Below, piece by piece: positions 10,541 to 20,869 of a DNA stretch of 64,000 bases (its first letter is position 1; each line of letters begins with the position of its first letter). The notes beneath the pieces were generated by a model. The model did no database searches, was not told the DNA's origin, and was given only the letters and a program-made list of their open reading frames with translations. Location: NCBI GenBank assembly GCA_029204225.1, contig CM055113.1, positions 25,843,462 to 25,907,461 of the forward strand, read 5' to 3'. The position numbers were made by a program, and so were the translations under genes. The stretch is from Diphasiastrum complanatum (taxonomy: Eukaryota; Streptophyta; Lycopodiopsida; Lycopodiales; Lycopodiaceae).

Positions 10541-10619
10541 AGACTAAAGAACTAAGGACAAAATACATCCATCTCATTACTTCGAGATAGATTACCTGAG
10601 GTAGAAGCTGGTTATTTGA

Positions 10620-11558
10620 CGCAATTCCATGCAAGGTGACCCTTGCCATTGCACTTGAAGCACAGGTTCTTCTTACGAGCTTCAGCTTTATCAATGCCAC
10701 CTTGATGGTTTTTAAAGTTTTTCTTGGTTTTCTTAAGATTCTTGGAATTGGGATGTGTTTCACTAACAGCTTCCCTATCCCCCCTCTTAAATTGAAAACT
10801 TTTTTCTGCTTATTAGTTGTTGACCCCTAAGTGGCTTAGGTGTCTCATCAAAGTATTTTGCAGGTTTAATAGCATCTTCTAGGGTTTTTGGATTGTCCCT
10901 ACGAACACCCACCTGATAATCTTTTGGTAATATCAATAAACATTAATATTTGTACCTTATGTGGAACGTCACTATAAAGTGGATTCAGGTACTCATGAAA
11001 ATCTTGAATAAATTGTTCCAAACCTTTATTCATTGATAAATGACTCAACTTTTGAAAGTGTTCATAGTCATCTAATAGTGGTAGAAAATAATCCCTAAAA
11101 AGCTTGCAAAAATCATCCCATGTACAGGGTTGATTGCCCTTTGCAACTAAGTCATCCCACCAAACTAAGGCTCTTCCTTCAAGGAACATGGTGGCAGTGG
11201 ATAACTTTTCAGATTCAAGGAATTGGTTCATGGCAAAGTATTTATTCCAAACATTTAGCCAAGAACTTACCACTTGTAAGTTCCTATCCTTCTTCTCCCC
11301 CTTAAACACTTTTACGGGAGATGGAACTACATGCTTCTTCTGATTGGCTAACCTAGACTCTAAGTCTTGCCCTTTTTGATTAGTTTCGTGCATTCCACCG
11401 GAGAGAGGAGAGAGAACGTGCATTCCATCGGAGAGAGGAGAGAGAAAGTGAATTCCACCGGAGAGAGGAGAGAGAATGATAGATTCATAAGAAAGAGAAA
11501 ATTGGATGGACATTATGCTCTTGGAGGTGGTCCCAAAATACAAAGGACACCTGAGCAC
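10620..11558 (-). pseudogene. gypsy Gag with CCHC knuckle, copy 1
   Basis: The protein begins with repeats of LSPLSGGMHV from a 30-bp tandem repeat. The retrotransposon Gag domain follows: FAMNQFLESEKLSTATMFLE, ALVWWDDLVAKG, WDDFCKLFRDYFLP, LSHLSMNKGLEQFIQDFHEYL. After a frameshift near 10,900 and another near 10,813 (a lost G relative to copy 2), the frame at about 10,675-10,620 shows CFKCNGKGHLAWNC, a proper C-x2-C-x4-H-x4-C zinc knuckle. It once packaged element RNA and is now interrupted. Confidence 0.8.
11389..11478. repeat. Three 30-bp tandem repeats in gypsy gag, copy 1
   Basis: Three adjacent 30-base units containing CCACCGGAGAGAGGAGAGAG. They keep the minus-strand frame and encode repeated Leu-Ser-Pro-Leu-Ser-Gly-Gly-Met-His-type blocks at the start of Gag. 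Confidence 0.9.
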
Positions 11559-11564
11559 AAGGCA

Positions 11565-11644
11565 TTACGTGAATGAATTTGCATTTGCGACTATTTTTTC
11601 AGCGTTAAGGAAAGAGCAAGGGTAGTCTCTTGCAGACGTCTAAG
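11565..11644 (+). repeat. 80-bp dispersed repeat (also at 57,961)
   Basis: Nearly identical to 57,961-58,039 in the same orientation, sharing TTACGTGAATGAATTTGCAT, then CAGCGTTAAGGAAAGAGCAA and GGGTAGTCTCT. It lies just outside the gypsy gag here and outside the chitinase promoter there, so it may be a relic of an element end. Confidence 0.8.
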
Positions 11645-12239
11645 GGTGATTTCACATGGGATGGGGGGTAAGTCCCTTCACCTCTATTCTAGCATTCTGG
11701 TTGGCCGAGACAATTTCACATGGGTTTATAGTTGCCCCCATGTGGCAGCTGACGTGGCTGTGACCTTGGGATATCTGAGGCCCTGGGAGATACCAGGGGC
11801 ATATGCAGGCCAAAAACGGGAGGCCTAGGGCCTATACTGCAACTGCCCAATGATCAGCCTTCCCGCCATCGCTAGTTTAGAATGCATTCCCGCTTCCACT
11901 TCCAAAAGCTTTTTGTGCACATCGTTGGTTGCTCTCTTCTCTCGTGGTGCTGCTTCTCCATCGTCTTGGCCGATTGAATCATCATCTTCTCCAATAACAG
12001 CGGCAACAACTATCCTTGATTCTCTTTTTCAAATCATGTTTTTTTTGTTGTCCTTGCCTCTACAACTCCAACACTCTTAGATTGGGAATAGTTCCAATCC
12101 CAGCGCTTCATGGATTGAGAATGGCTGTGAGTATTTCCAACGCAGAGTTTTCCAACGCACAGTTGGCCGCCCTCGTGCAGTTGTTGTTCACATCAAACAA
12201 TGATGGCATTCTCCTAAGCTGGTTTAACTCCATTTGATG
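11645..12239. other. Intergenic stretch, nothing recognised
   Basis: Moderately GC-rich sequence between gypsy gag and the palindrome. Short open frames exist on the plus strand, but none resembles a known domain. Confidence 0.4.
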
Positions 12240-12650
12240 TCACTCATCTTTTGGATTTGTTGAGAATCCATGTACTGTGGGTGTCTTGAGCTCAATTACT
12301 ATTTCTTGTCTCTTCTCTACTTTGTCCGAGTCTTGAATTACTTGTTTTTTTTTCTCTGGTTCTCTGCTATTAAACACCATTGGCACACTTGATGACCAAC
12401 AACTTTGTTTATCCACGTTCCTCTGTTGACAGTGCACAAATATGATTTGTAATTTCCAGAAGGAAAATGAAATAACTACAAAGTAGGCAATTTCAACCAG
12501 ATATTGGAGGACAAAAAAACCCTGGATTGTTGGAGCTTGGGACAATGCAAGTTTACACTTGCATTGTGGCATCATGTTAAGCGAGCTCCATAAAGGTTCA
12601 GCTTCCATGCTGGACATCACTGGGTAGTGTCTTGTTCTGCAACAGTCCAA
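12240..12650 (-). CDS. Hypothetical 136-codon ORF, copy 1
   Basis: An open frame with no recognised family. The middle has one hydrophobic stretch (FVLQYLVEIAYFVVISFSFW) that could cross a membrane, and the C-terminal half is charged (EPEKKKQVIQDSDKVEKRQE). There is no sign of splicing or a promoter. The copy 2 equivalent has lost a G near 32,023 and is shifted, so the frame is not being preserved. It could be a gene relic or chance. Confidence 0.22.
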   Translation of the reverse strand: MDCCRTRHYPVMSSMEAEPLWSSLNMMPQCKCKLALSQAPTIQGFFVLQYLVEIAYFVVISFSFWKLQIIFVHCQQRNVDKQSCWSSSVPMVFNSREPEKKKQVIQDSDKVEKRQEIVIELKTPTVHGFSTNPKDE

Positions 12651-13005
12651 GGATGGGCCTTGAGCTGCTAGCTGCTAGTACTCTGAAACTTATGCTTCTC
12701 CTACCATCTATGGTAACTAGTACATTATTGAATGCTTAAGCTGCATTAAAATTGGCTGGGAAATGCTAACCCTTGCTAAATCGCTTCCTATTGGCATACA
12801 TGAGTACCTGTCACGTTATACAAATTTTAGATTATAGAATGGTCTCTCATTGCCAATTCACGCAAAGAATTTGACACTCTCTTTTCGTGTTGCGCAAAGG
12901 GTGATGATCGAGCAAAGCTATTGCAGAACTTTCGCTTCTCACTCAAATTTGACTATGATGTTCCTCATCATGTGCATACATTTCAACATTGCATATAAGC
13001 ACATG

Positions 13006-14183
13006 TGTATTGTAGCGCAGGCATCCCAAAGGGAGCCGCGAACCACGACTTAGCTTCCCAGCCTTCAACTCTTGCCACCCAAACCCACTTGACATACAAG
13101 CAACCAACTCGCCAACAACGATCAGACTTAACCAACTTGAAGTTCCGAAAACCAACATTGAGATCCAACCTGGTGCCATGCCAGATCGGGGGTCCCGATG
13201 TGGGTGACTTCCCTCCAACCAAGCCGCCCGACATACATCAAACTTAACCAACTCCAAGCTTCGTTACAAACGACTAACATCAGACTTAACCAACTGAAAG
13301 CTTCGTCACGAGCACTAGAAGCCAACCTGGCACCACGCTAGACTGGACAGCCATAAACAGGTAACTTCCGCCCAAGCAAGCCATCCAACTCAGCCGACAG
13401 GTTAGTGCTTGTTCCCCAAGAGCTTAACCCATTCACGTTCATGCAAGGAACACTCAGATCCACAAGCCGCGACAGATATGGAGACAACCAGTTTCTAGAC
13501 CAAATGGTCCCGACAGGATACCGCTGGCGCCACGGTCCGAATGGTCCCGACGACATACCGCTGGCGTCCCGGGATATGACCCTCAGCTATGTGCCAGCTT
13601 AAAAATTTTGAAGTGGCCTTAGAACTGGCGCTTTTACCGAACATTGAAACCCAGAAGGTAATCAGAGTCAGTTTAAGGAAAATCCCACTTTATTGATAAA
13701 TCTGAGAAGGTTACATTTCAAGTCTGTGACCGACCCTAGTCTTCGGGGAGCTGGCATGCCAAGGCGAGTGCCAAGACAACATTCCAGCAAGGGAGGTTGA
13801 GACTTGGTTGGAGCTCGCCCTGAGTCGCAACCCGCACTGCCCTATAGTATTGGTGGGATTCGGCACCCCCCCTCATACCAAGGACTCTACCCAGGCTGGT
13901 AAAGCACGTTTTCTCTCTCTCTAGAAAGTCATTTTCTCTCTCTATATTTTATTGATCCCCAGGCTTCTTGTAATCATGCCTAGATCATGTGAGGTGATTG
14001 CGCATCGATCTGAGCTCTTTGGACTTCACTAGAATCGATCAAAGATTTTCAGCCATAGGAACTTGGCGCCGGCTGGATTCTGGTCATAGTGGCGCCGGGA
14101 GCAGCAGGGGCGCTGCTGGCGCCAGGGACAATGCTGGCACCAGTGGCACCGAAAGTAAAGCTTGTAAAGATAGCTTTACAACA
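13006..14183 (-). mobile_element. LTR in the left palindrome arm, copy 1
   Basis: Starts TGTATTGTAGCGCAGG and ends TAGCTTTACAACA, immediately followed by TCCACCCCACC, the complement of a polypurine tract. The end and the internal block (CCCTATAG, ATTCGGC, CACCCCC, TGGTAAAGCACG) match the 920-bp LTRs at 51.6 and 55.9 kb, so it is a diverged member of that family, read on the minus strand. The exact outer edge is uncertain by a few bases. Confidence 0.72.
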
Positions 14184-14724
14184 TCCACCCCACCTTTATA
14201 AAATCCTCGTCAGATGTCAGATTAAAATAAAGGTGCCTCCCAATTAAAATAACTGTACATTTAAGCTACTTGGCACAGTACTCAATTTATTGGCCACTTT
14301 TTTACCAACATTGAAGCTGGCACACCACAAGTCGGACGCTCAACTCTTTGTACTAAAAAATTACTTAACTTTAAAATATCACTTTGTTTGGGAAAAGCGT
14401 AGGTTTTATATCACTTTCGTAAAACCCAAGAACCTTATTAACTGGTGACAGAGGCCTTTCTGTGAAATGTTCGCCCTTGTCGCTTCTGACTTCTGACATT
14501 GGAACACCTTTGAGCTCCTGATTTGTCCTTGATGCACTTTCTGTAGAGCTCCCTGAGGTCCACATTTAATCAATTCCGCACAGGTATCAGGGCTCCATGA
14601 GCCAAAGGATTTATCGTTTGATTGCCCACTTTATAGTCCACTCCGTGCCTTGTTGCTTCTGCACCTTGATTTCTCTCCTTGTCCCAGCCTGTTCTTGATA
14701 CTTTTCATTTTTGGTTCTTTGAGG

Positions 14725-16333
14725 TAGGCAAAGTTTGAGTACTCCACAATGCACCTCTCACTTAGCTTGAAGTAGCTGTCTTTGGATCAATCCAAATGTA
14801 ACCATTGACCTCGTAGAGAGCCAAAGGGTCGCACCAGTTTGATTCGCATACAAACTATCTCTTCAAGTTTGTTTGAAGAACCATGTCCGTCGCGCAACAC
14901 ACGACTTTCACAATTCCATCACTGGTCAGTTGCCTCACAGTCAAAACAAGAAGTGTACACCGAGCTTGGCTTCAAGTAGGTCTCTTTGGATCAGACACAT
15001 GCACCCAAAGTTTGCACTAGTCCGATCTCAACACGAACTGTCCCTTAGCGTTCGTTCGAAGTACCAAGTCTCTAATGCAAGACTCAACTTTCACAGTTCC
15101 TTCATTGATCAGCTGCCTTACACGTAACACAAGCCAGGTACTCATATGTTTTCTCATCATTGTTGGTCCAGAGAAAGCCTATAACAAACTTTCCATTCCG
15201 CAACAAAAACTTGTCAACTTATTAGGTCCAAAGTTTGCCAGTCTCCTCGTATGGCTAGGTCACCTTGAATTTGCCTCCGTTTTCATCAACTTTCATTCAA
15301 AACTTGGCCCAAGAGAGAGGTGTGTGTGGTAGTTCCTCTCTTGCTTATAATATCAGCTGACCAGACTTAGAGTAGAGTTCTTCAAACAAAAAGCCTTTCC
15401 AACACTTTGCTTCCCATCTGCTAGGATTATGGCTCGATCCAACTTGTTGCCAATCTCTGAAGAGGATCCTAGTCTTTTCCCTTTTGAGGAAAAACCCAAC
15501 TGACATTGAATATCACCCATACTCGGTGAGTTTCAGTTCCGAAGGTGGCCGTCCCAAAATGAAGACCAACTGCTCCATAGAAGATCTCCCCTGAAATTGC
15601 CCTTTCCAACTTTTGACTTCCTGCTTGTCGTCGGTGGGCATTGTAGCAAATGAAACTAACCCAAGAAACAGACTAGCCATCCATCCTTTGCAAACATTGA
15701 GTCTTTTCGTTGCCGTTCACATGCGAGTACTTGAACTGCAAATCCGCCCCACAGATTCTGTAGTCCTCGTTGTTTGATGATATCAGCCTTCAAACGAAAG
15801 GTCCCTTCTCGAGCCATCAGCTCCTTGTATCACAAGCAATCATGCAAACCAGACAAAGCACGAGTACTAAGACTCACCACGAATACATACAAGCAAGACA
15901 CCCAGGCAGATTTACTAACAAGTAACAAAGACGAGGTCCCCCTTTGAGATGGTCCTACCAACGGACCTTTGCCTGACCGCGCCCATACAAATCGATCACA
16001 GAATCAGCCCACATAGGACACCCCTCCAACTATCCGTGCTTTCACCATTAAGCAGCACATTGCCTTAGTCACGCCCCACCACTTTTTGGCCGATAGCCCT
16101 TATAGCTAAACGATCGGCAGCTATCCTGCACCGGCAGCTAACCACCTGTGCTTTACACCTGAATTTGAGCAGCATCTCTGTATCAATGGTTAACCCGTAC
16201 AGTTTGAATATGTCGCCCCGCACCTCACAAGGCACCGATCGTGCTTACACCAACCTAATGGCAGCACACTGCCTCATCTGTCATACGTGCAGACAGCGCT
16301 AGGGCCGAATCGCAAGAATTGACCGTGCTTGCA
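14725..16333. repeat. Loop of the palindrome, copy 1, with TR-GAG-type leader sequence
   Basis: No coding region. Positions 14,737-15,150 hold two diverged versions of one ~220-base segment (shared CTTTGGATCA and related words). Positions about 15,955-16,333 match the leader of the retrotransposon at 55,385-55,770 on the same strand, including AGCAGCACATTGCCT and TCTGTATCAATGGTTAACCC. So the loop keeps the leader of the element whose LTR sits in the arms, but the primer site and adjoining LTR expected next are replaced by the inverted arm. Confidence 0.72.
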
Positions 16334-16878
16334 CCTCAAAGAGCCAAAAATGAAAAGTATCAAGATCAGGCTGGGACAAGGAGAGAAATCAAGGTGTAGA
16401 AGCAACAAGGCACGGAGTGGACCATAAAGTGGGCAATCAAACGATAAATCCTTTGGCTCAGGGAGCCCTGATACCTGTGTGGAATCGATTGAATCTGGAG
16501 CTCAGGGAGCTCAACAGAAAGTGCATCAAGGACAAATCAGGAGATCAAAGGTGTTCCAATGTCAAAAGTCAGAAGCGACAGGGGCGAACATTTCACAGAA
16601 AGGCCTCTGTCACCAAATAAGGTTCTTGGGTTTTACGAAAGCGATATAAAACCTACGTTTTTCCTTGACAAAGTGATATTTTAAAGTTAAGTAATTTTTC
16701 AGTACAAAGAGCTGAGCCTCCGACTTGTGGTGTGCCAGCTTCAATGTTAGTAAAAAAGTGGCCAATAAATTGAGTACTATGCCAAGTAGCTTAAATGTAC
16801 AGTTATTTTAATTGGGAGACACCTTTATTTTAATCTGACATCTGATGAGGACATCAGATTCTATAAAGGTGGGGTGGA

Positions 16879-18082
16879 TGTTGTAAAGCTACCTTTACAA
16901 GCTTTACTTCCAGTGCCACTGGCGCCAGCATTGTCCGTGGCGCCAGCAGCGCCCCTGCTGCTCCCGACGCTACTGTGACTAGAATCCAGCCGGCGCCAAG
17001 TTCCTATGGGTGAAAATCTTTGATTAGTTCTAGCGAAGTCCAAAGAGCTTAGATCGATGTGCAATCACCTCACATGATCTAGGCATGATTAAAGGAAGCC
17101 TGGGGATCAATAAAATATAGAGAGAGAAAATGACTTTCTAGAGAGAGAAAAATGTGCTTTACCAGCCTGGGTAGACTGCTTGGTATGAGGGGGGGTAATC
17201 CCACCAATACTATAGGGGAGTGCGGGTTGCGACTCAGGGCGAGCTCCAACCAAGTCTCAGCCTCCCTTGCTGGAATGTTGTCCTGGCACTCGCCTTGGCA
17301 TGCCAGCTCCCCGGAGACTAGGGTCGGTCACACACTTGAAATGTAACCTTCTCAGATTTATCAATAAAGTGGGATTTTTTTCAAACTAATTCTGATTACC
17401 TTCTGGGTTTCAATGTTCGGTAAAAGCGCCAGTTCTAAGGCCACTTAAAAATTTTTAAGCTGGCACATAGCTAAGGGTCGTATCCCGGGACGCCAGTGGT
17501 ATGCCGTCGAGACCATTCGATTCATGGCGCCAGCGGTATGCTGTCGGGACCATTTGGTCCAGGACCTGGTTGTCTCCATATCTGTCGCGGCTTGTGGTTC
17601 TGAGTGTTCCTTGCATGAACCTGAATGGGTTAAGCTCTTGGGGAATGGGCTCTAACCTGTCGGCTAAGTTGGATGGCTTGCTTGGGCGGAAGTTACCTGT
17701 TTATGGCTGTCCAGTCTGGCGTGGCGCCAGGTTGGCTTCTAGCGCTTGTGACGAAGCTTTCAGTTGGTTAAGTCTGATGTAAGTCAGACCGCTTGCTTGG
17801 AATGGATGTTACTCGTTTGTAACAAAGCTTCGAGTTCGTTAAGTTTGATGTATGTCGGGCGGCTTGCTTGGAGGGAAGTCACCCACATCGGGACCCCCGA
17901 TCTGGCATGGCACCAGGTTGGATCTCAATGTTGGTTTTCAGAACTTCAAGTTGGTTAAGTCTGATCGTTGTTGGCGAGTTGGCTGCTTGTATGTCAAGTG
18001 GGTTTGGATGGCAAGAGTTGAAGGCTGGGAAGCTAAGTTGTGGTTCCCGGCTCCCTTTGGGATGCCTGCGCTACAATACACA
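16879..18082 (+). mobile_element. LTR in the right palindrome arm, copy 1
   Basis: The inverted counterpart of 13,006-14,183: the polypurine-like AAGGTGGGGTGGA is followed by TGTTGTAAAGCTACC, and the LTR ends near CTACAATACACA. Orientation is opposite to the left-arm LTR, so the two cannot be the paired LTRs of a normal element. Confidence 0.7.
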
Positions 18083-18871
18083 TGTGCTTACATGCAATGT
18101 GAAGGATTTGGTGAGCAGAGTGCCATAGTACCTATTTGAAATATCGACCCTGATCCAAGAGAACATCTACAATTATAAGAGGATTCTGAACATTGGTTGC
18201 TCCAGTTACTTTTTCACCTCTGAGAATGGATCATCATGAATTCAAAGCTACAATCCAGTTCTGAACCATCACTACCAGAGGGGTATTTGAAGGAGATTCT
18301 CATTCCATGAGTTTTCAATCTGCTTCTGTCTTCCATTGCAGAGAGACAGAGCATCTGTGAATGCTTCTTGATTACATAAACAATGTATGTTATTCTGCCT
18401 CTGTTTTGCATCGCAGACAGACTAAACATTTCATTCCTTCACATAAAATGAATGGGCAATTTAATTCTGCCTTCCATCACACTTCTTTGAGACAAGAATC
18501 AACCACTGAGCAGCACTTCGTTGGGTTTTGAGGCAAAACACGTTTGCTAAATCTGTCAGATTCTGAGCATAGTACTGAGACAGCCATTGGCTACTATTGA
18601 TCGCACCTCAAAGTGATTATTGAGTTCACAACAGAGACAGCTCTGAGCTGAAAAACTTCTCAGATTTATGTATGAAAAGAAAAGGCCATCGCTGCTTGAC
18701 AAAGCCATCGCTGTGCACAGTTGCAACTCCTTCTTTGAGAATGAAGAATTCATCGATGAATGTTACAGCCATCACTGCCAGTGATTCATACTGAAAAAAT
18801 TGTAACTCACTGCTACGGACCTTGTGCTTTGCAGTTTGTCCAACGCATTTTTCTGGCAAAAGATCTCTAAA

Positions 18872-18973
18872 CCTTCTGTTCCATCGTTGACAGAGAAAGT
18901 TTGTTCCTTCTGTTCCATCGCTGACAGAGAAAATTTGTTCCTTCTGTTCCATCGCTGACAGAGAAATATTTTT
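18872..18973. repeat. Three 34-bp tandem repeats
   Basis: Three adjacent 34-base units beginning CCTTCTGTTCCATCG and containing TGACAGAGAAA, differing at a few bases. Related single words occur through the surrounding spacer. Confidence 0.9.
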
Positions 18974-19203
18974 CATGAAGAAGTCTCTGCTCAGAAGTCA
19001 GTCTATTCATGTCTGACCATCGCTACCAGAGAGGCATTTGACATCAACTTTCCTTCACCTTTCTGGCCTTCCATCGCATTTCAAAGAGATGAAGGAAATG
19101 AGTATTTCTACAATTTGACCCTGCAACCCATCGCACTTCAAAGAGTTGAGAGAGAAAGATACATTGTCAATCATTTTAGACCATCATACCTTGAGCCTGA
19201 CAT

Positions 19204-19408
19204 TGTTGGGGAAACTTTTTTGAGGTTTCCTCAAAAATCCCATACCAGGAGTTTATCGGCTACTAACAGGGGATATGCTTCTATTTGCCGGTTTTTCTCT
19301 ATAAAATCTCAAATTTATCACGTAAAAAATCCTGCAAAATTTTGTAGTTGTCGGTTTTTGGGAAAAGATGCCGGTTCCATTCCTTAAGAATGCCGGCTTT
19401 CCCTAACA
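19204..19408 (+). mobile_element. Candidate solo LTR (~205 bp)
   Basis: The sequence begins TGTTGGGGAAAC and ends TTTCCCTAACA, giving imperfect inverted ends with TG and CA, and holds a TATA-like TCTATAAAAT in the middle. No 5-base target duplication or primer site is evident next to it, so this rests on the ends alone. Confidence 0.35.
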
Positions 19409-20043
19409 CTGGAGCCACATCATTGTCAAAAGATGGAGTCGTCCAAGAAAAGAACCTTCTCGGGTCTCAAATTTCTTGATGGGCCGATTGGAGGAGGAAC
19501 CGTCTACTGAACTCCAGGTATCATCCTTTTGCATACAGTTTGAGTTCGGGTGCTAGTCTTGTATTGAAAAAAGACAAATCTTATGAATAAAACTAAGAAC
19601 AATCGTATACCCCTTCATCAGCTATATCTCTAGAGGCTTGGAAACCCTCTATTAGCTGTGAGGACATGGTTTGGTTGATAGAACGTGTCTGGGATCATTA
19701 GTTAGAACAGAGTTTGAGACATGTGCAACCATTCTCGTAGCAGCACGATACTGGAAGTGCTGCATCCTGCTAAGTTATCTCCTCTCCTATGTTGATCCCA
19801 CGGTGAGGCATTTAACTCCACATTAGGCACATAGATTTGATCAAATGAACCAAAGTAAAGTACAACAAGCTTCTCAGACCTGTAAACAAGTTCAACACCT
19901 TCCAATCCAAGCAACTAATGCATAAAAACATTTGGATCTTGAAGATAGGTCAAGCTCAAGATCACCTTATATCTTGTTGAGAAATCAGAGAGTGATTCAT
20001 CTCAGGTCCCAAAGAGAGTGGGATAGCTAGTAGTGATCATATC

Positions 20044-20869
20044 TTGTACAATCTATCTTGTTTCTTTGAATCTATCTCCTTATCATTGAAGATGGCATGC
20101 ATAAGTGCCTATCTTTTGGATTCTAGTGATAGATTGAACTCTTCAAATTATTCAATTTGGAAGTTAAGAATGGAATCCATCCTTATCATGCAAAATTTGA
20201 TGGATATTGTGAATGGAGAGGAAGATGAGCCAATCCATCCACAAGAAGCAACTAAATACAAGAGAAGGTGCAAGCTTGCACTCCATTGTATTAAGATGAA
20301 TGTTGCAAATGATTTGCTCAAAGAAGTAGGAGCATGTACCTTATCCCAAGAGGCTTAGGAGACTCTTCAAAAGATCTATGAGTCCAAGAATACCTCAAGT
20401 TTACTTTCCCTCAAGAACCAAGTTCCTCAATGCTTCCAAGGGAGGAGTGAGAGTGGACATCAATTTGTTTTGAGAGTAAAAGATTTGAACAAAAGAGCCT
20501 ACTTATGTTGGTGAACCTATTAAAGAGAGTGAGCTTGTGCAAATGGTTTTTAATGGCTTATGTAGTGATTTTACTAACCTTGTCCAAAGCTATGCCATCA
20601 TGGGAAACTTGCCTACAATTGAAGACCTTCAAAGTGTGTTGATGGCCGAGGAGAGTAGGAAGGCTCATATCAAATCAAGGATGGAGAGGCTCTCTATCAA
20701 TGATGGTGATGACAAAGCCTTATTTTTCAAGAGCAAAGGCAAAGCAAAGACCAAGGGAGGAGCATTCAAAATGGAGCAAGCAAATGATGGAGATCAAGGA
20801 GGATCCACATCCTCATCATCACAAGTTAAGCCCAAGAAGGACAAATCTAAGATAAAGTGCTACTATTAG
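20044..20869 (+). pseudogene. gag: copia Gag, copy 2
   Basis: Same broken Gag as in copy 1: the same TAG at the conserved tryptophan (20,356-20,358), the same frameshift, and the same loss of the zinc knuckle after KIKCYY. One amino acid differs (Asp for Asn in the DSSDRLNSSNYS block). The shared lesions show the gene was dead before duplication. Confidence 0.88.

Larger units (their letters stand above)
10013..11558 (-). mobile_element. Truncated Ty3/gypsy retrotransposon, copy 1
   Basis: On the minus strand gag (11,558 down to about 10,620) is followed by reverse transcriptase (10,540 down to 10,013), the arrangement of a gypsy element after loss of the protease region. The RT ends abruptly in DWPILTTIREI, and RNase H, integrase and both LTRs are not seen. 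The broken end abuts the transposase/SET unit. Confidence 0.82.
533..18100 (+). repeat. Segmental duplication, copy 1 (~17.6 kb)
   Basis: The whole interval recurs in the same orientation at 19,931-37,589. The offset is 19,398 at the left end and 19,487-19,490 after an A-rich insertion specific to copy 2. Identity is very high: about six substitutions are visible across the ~3 kb copia portion. The left edge lies inside the leader of a copia element, and the right edge falls inside the right arm of a palindrome that is complete only in copy 2. Copy 1 thus has the natural left flank and copy 2 the natural right flank. Confidence 0.95.
12714..18100. repeat. Large palindrome (inverted repeat), copy 1, right arm truncated
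   Basis: The left arm 12,714-14,724 (~2.0 kb) reappears inverted as the right arm 16,334-18,100, with a 1.6 kb loop between. The inverted match begins at ATTTTTGGTTCTTTGAGG (loop side) and, in the complete copy 2, runs out to TAACTAGTACATTATTGAAT. Here the right arm stops about 270 bases short, at the end of the duplicated block. Arms differ by scattered substitutions and small indels, so the inversion is older than the duplication. Each arm contains an LTR plus non-LTR flank. Confidence 0.9.
18101..19930. other. Unique spacer between the duplicated blocks
   Basis: This 1.83 kb has no counterpart elsewhere in the window. Its left edge interrupts the palindrome arm and its right edge interrupts the copia leader, so it looks like filler joined in when the block was duplicated. 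It holds recurring words such as CCATCGC and CAGAGAGA, a triple 34-bp repeat and an LTR-like sequence. No gene is recognised. Confidence 0.7.

Noticed and set aside
12943-13602. Several ORFs on both strands in the palindrome arms (and equivalents at 17.5-18.1, 32.4-33.1 and 37.0-37.7 kb)
   Set aside because: They lie in LTR sequence, occur in mirrored form in both arms, and resemble no protein.
13006-18082. The two LTRs of the palindrome as a normal LTR pair
   Set aside because: They are in opposite orientation, so they cannot bound one element.
12714-18100. Palindrome as a TIR DNA transposon
   Set aside because: No target duplication at the complete ends (32,203 and 37,861) and no transposase inside; arms contain an LTR and its flank, which fits an inverted duplication better.
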